The notes beneath the pieces were generated by a model. It saw nothing but the letters and a program-made list of their open reading frames with translations. It was not told the DNA's origin and did not search any database. The position numbers were made by a program, and so were the translations under genes. Source: Streptomyces capillispiralis (lineage in GTDB: Bacteria; Actinomycetota; Actinomycetes; Streptomycetales; Streptomycetaceae). From it: a stretch of 64,000 nucleotides of DNA. Position 1 is the first letter of the stretch, and the number at the start of each line of letters is the position of its first letter. The DNA lies in assembly GCF_007829875.1 (NCBI RefSeq), contig NZ_VIWV01000001.1, positions 1,178,001 to 1,242,000 on the forward strand, read 5' to 3'. Below are positions 61,933 through 64,000 of this stretch, in pieces.

Positions 61933-63534
61933 TCACTCCGAGGACGCGGGAGGTTCCGCCGGTCGCTCCAGGACGCGGGAGGCCCCCACCGGCAGGTCCC
62001 ACAGGTCCTCGCGGGGCATCCCCGCCTTGTCCCAGGCGGCGCGCACGCGCGTGAGCGGTTCCAGGACGGGTTCGGCGGAGAGGACGAACGTGCCCCAGTG
62101 CATGGGCGCCATGCGGCGCGCGCCGAGGTCCTCGGCGGCGCGCACCGCCTCCTCCGGGTCGCAGTGGACGTCGGCCAGCCACCAGCGGGGGTCGTAGGCG
62201 CCGATGGGCAGCAGGGCGAGGTCGATGCCCGGGTAGCGGCGGCCGATGCGGGAGAACCAGTGGCCGTAGCCGGTGTCGCCGGCGAAGTACACCCGCTGCC
62301 CCTCGGGGTCGGTGAGCACCCAGCCGCCCCACAGGGAGCGGCAGGTGTCGGTGAGGCTGCGCTTGGACCAGTGGTGGGCCGGCACGAAGTCGAAACGGAC
62401 CGCCGCCCGTCGCCCGGTGCCGCCCCCGGCCGGGGCGCCGTCCCGCGGACGCAGTTCGGCGGCCTCCCACCAGTCGAGTTCGGTGACCCGGGTGAACCGG
62501 CGGCGCTGGAACCAGCGGGCGAGGCCGGCCGGCACGAACACCGGGGTGTCGCGCGGGAGCCGGCGCAGGGTGGGGGCGTCGAGGTGGTCGTAGTGGTTGT
62601 GGCTGATGACGACCGCGTCGACGCGCGGCAGCGCCTCCCAGGCGACGCCGACCGAGGTCAGGCGGGCCGGGGTGCCGAGGATGCGGCGGGACCAGACCGG
62701 GTCGGTGAGCACGGTGAGCCCGCCGATCCGCACGACCCAACTGGCGTGCCCCGCCCAGGTGACGGCGACCGTGCGGGCGTCCACACGGGGCAGCGGGGCG
62801 GGGGCGTAGGGCAGCCGGGACACATCGGCGAGACCGTCCGGACCGGGCCGTACGGCGCCCTCGCGGGCGAAACGGGCCATGGCCTTCAGCCCGGGCAGCG
62901 GGGCGGTCAGCCGGTCGTGGAAGGTACGTGGCCACACCCGGCGTTCGGCGAGCGGGCGGGGCTCTGCCAGTGGGGGGTACGGGGGTGCGGGGCGGGGAGG
63001 AACGGCCGGGGCGGCGACGAGCGGCGCGCCGCGCGTCTCGGCGAAGCGGAGGGCCGGAGCGTGAACACCGCCCGGGGCGACCGGGCCCGTGGGGGTGGTG
63101 CGCGGGGGCGGGGCGGATGGGGTGGTGCGCACGGGAGGTTCGGGTGCGGCGGGCGTCGTCGCGGGGTCGGGCGCGGTCGCTCTCGTGGGCGGGGCGGGGG
63201 CGGTGGTCCACGTGGGGGGCTGGGGCGGCGTCGGGCTCGTGGCGGGCTCGGGTGTGAGGGTGCGCGTGAGGGGCTCGGGCGGCGTCGGACTCCCGGCCGG
63301 CTCGCGAGCCGGGGCCGGCGTCACCGGCTCGGGCTGCTTCGGTCCGGCGGCCGGCTGGGGCCGCTTCGGTCCGACGGCCGGATCCGGCGGCTTCGGTCCG
63401 GCGGCCGGCTCCGGCGGCTTCGGTCCGACGGCCGGCTCCGGCGGCTTCGGTCCGGCGGCCGGCTCGCTTGCCGTCGGCCTCGTGGCCGGCTCGGGTGCCG
63501 TCGGCCTCGTGGCCGGCTCGGGCCGCTGTGTCAT
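61933..63534 (-). CDS. metallo-beta-lactamase-fold protein with long Pro-rich N-terminus
   Basis: The product is 533 residues. Residues 1 to about 165 are Pro/Thr/Ala-rich with repeated (A/V)GPKPPEP units, probably disordered. The catalytic domain (about 225-525) has VAVTWAGHASWVVRIGG, SHNHYDHLDAPTL, VYFAGDTGYG and MAPMHWGTF, like NAPE-phospholipase D-type hydrolases. ATG 63534 overlaps the upstream PLP-enzyme stop by 4 bases, supporting this long form. Substrate unknown. Confidence 0.82.
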   Translation of the reverse strand: MTQRPEPATRPTAPEPATRPTASEPAAGPKPPEPAVGPKPPEPAAGPKPPDPAVGPKRPQPAAGPKQPEPVTPAPAREPAGSPTPPEPLTRTLTPEPATSPTPPQPPTWTTAPAPPTRATAPDPATTPAAPEPPVRTTPSAPPPRTTPTGPVAPGGVHAPALRFAETRGAPLVAAPAVPPRPAPPYPPLAEPRPLAERRVWPRTFHDRLTAPLPGLKAMARFAREGAVRPGPDGLADVSRLPYAPAPLPRVDARTVAVTWAGHASWVVRIGGLTVLTDPVWSRRILGTPARLTSVGVAWEALPRVDAVVISHNHYDHLDAPTLRRLPRDTPVFVPAGLARWFQRRRFTRVTELDWWEAAELRPRDGAPAGGGTGRRAAVRFDFVPAHHWSKRSLTDTCRSLWGGWVLTDPEGQRVYFAGDTGYGHWFSRIGRRYPGIDLALLPIGAYDPRWWLADVHCDPEEAVRAAEDLGARRMAPMHWGTFVLSAEPVLEPLTRVRAAWDKAGMPREDLWDLPVGASRVLERPAEPPASSE

Positions 63535-64000
63535 CGAGGGGACTCCCATCGTCGGGCGTCGTCGCGGAGATCGTCGAAGACCGATGTCAGACGGAGCAGG
63601 GCACGCCGCACCTGCGGCAGTTCCAGGGGCGCGGGTGACCGCAAGCATTCCGCGCGCTCGTCCGCGGTGTCGCCCAGCAGCGGGGCCGTGCACAGCCGCA
63701 CGCGCGGCGCCTCGAGGTCGTCGCCGAAGCGGTGTCCGCCCGGAGCGGGCATGCCGAGCCGGGCGGTGAGGAAGTCCTCCAGTTCCTGGGCGTCGCCGAT
63801 GTCCCGCCCGGCGAGCGCGGGCGCCAGGGGCGTGAGGTCCACGTACAGGTGCCGGCCGCAGGACGGCGGCCGGGCCAGCGCGCCCGCGGCGACGACCGCG
63901 CGGTGCGCGGCCGCGGCCACGCGCGCGTGCAGGCGCACGGTGCCGGCGACGCGCGCGGTGACCGGTTCCGGTTCGGACAGCGCGTACGCCGCCGCCGCGG
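63531..64000 (-). CDS. PLP-dependent aminotransferase class I/II, C-terminal part (cut by window edge)
   Basis: The frame is open to the right edge, so the 5' end is outside. The visible 155 residues include a helix-rich stretch, LYVDLTPLAPALAGRDIGDAQELEDFL and GGHRFGDDLEAPRVRLCTAPLLG, which match the small domain of class I/II aminotransferases with the substrate-binding Arg region. It is translationally coupled to the metallo-beta-lactamase gene. Confidence 0.6.
   Translation of the reverse strand, partial: AAAAYALSEPEPVTARVAGTVRLHARVAAAAHRAVVAAGALARPPSCGRHLYVDLTPLAPALAGRDIGDAQELEDFLTARLGMPAPGGHRFGDDLEAPRVRLCTAPLLGDTADERAECLRSPAPLELPQVRRALLRLTSVFDDLRDDARRWESPR

Noticed and set aside
63085..63500. 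Short repeated GGCTTCGGTCC-type units as a DNA repeat array
   Set aside because: They encode the Pro-rich N-terminus of the metallo-beta-lactamase-fold protein and are explained by protein-level repetition.

Overview
The window is very GC-rich (about 72% by eye) with strong GC bias at third codon positions, many GTG starts, several leaderless-looking promoters (a TANNNT box about 7 bases before the start codon) and tightly overlapping genes. Together with the GH6/GH48/GH74 cellulases, a CebR-type box, tandem XRE-DUF5753 regulators and multiple sugar ABC and ROK genes, this points to a Streptomyces (or close relative) chromosome, probably an arm-proximal region rich in catabolic functions. No rRNA, tRNA, insertion sequence, CRISPR array or origin was seen.

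Layout. 0-1.7 kb: a possible gene tail and an OFA-family (oxalate/formate type) MFS transporter. 1.7-2.9 kb: a Tat-exported TIM-barrel sugar isomerase/epimerase-like protein. 3.0-10.6 kb: a seven-gene, almost fully overlapping operon on the minus strand that matches the ebo (EDB) metabolite-traffic operon: EboF-like phosphatase, EboE, EboB/TatD, EboA and an EboC-like UbiA prenyltransferase. It also has an extra TIM barrel, and an inositol-3-phosphate synthase-like gene stands where eboD (a sugar phosphate cyclase) is expected. This is the most interesting system here.

10.8-22.1 kb: a sugar/keto-sugar catabolic region on the minus strand. It holds a 1240-residue secreted protein (sugar dehydrogenase propeller + PKD + CBM6-like + ThuA + DUF1080), a TIM-barrel isomerase, a Gfo/Idh/MocA dehydrogenase, an RbsB/C/A-type ABC importer and a ROK repressor. 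A 23-bp inverted repeat upstream of the ROK gene recurs upstream of the large secreted protein.

22.3-32.8 kb: a GntR/FCD regulator, a FabH-like ketosynthase, a second OFA transporter with a 46-residue small subunit, and a divergent operon encoding a PanE-like reductase and an NAD-linked formate dehydrogenase. In this enzyme the alpha subunit is split at the [4Fe-4S]/molybdopterin junction and its two halves are in reversed gene order. FdhD follows. A GTCTACAG/TTTCGTC motif is shared by the GntR promoter and the transporter/formate dehydrogenase promoter region.

32.9-40.2 kb: a secreted beta-propeller-like protein, a bile acid:Na+ symporter-family carrier with a divergent LysR regulator, a long-chain acyl-CoA synthetase, an aldo/keto reductase and a methyltransferase. 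40.3-50.7 kb: a plant-polymer degradation cluster: GH6 and GH48 cellulases divergently transcribed around CebR boxes, a GH74 xyloglucanase, a lipoprotein and a PL11 rhamnogalacturonan lyase. 50.7-64 kb: housekeeping and accessory genes, including a methyltransferase, a pterin dehydratase, two XRE regulators, an orphan DnaK, a phosphodiesterase, OsmC, a membrane phosphohydrolase, a serine-recombinase-like remnant, two metallo-beta-lactamase-fold proteins, a DedA/VTT protein and a PLP enzyme cut by the window edge.
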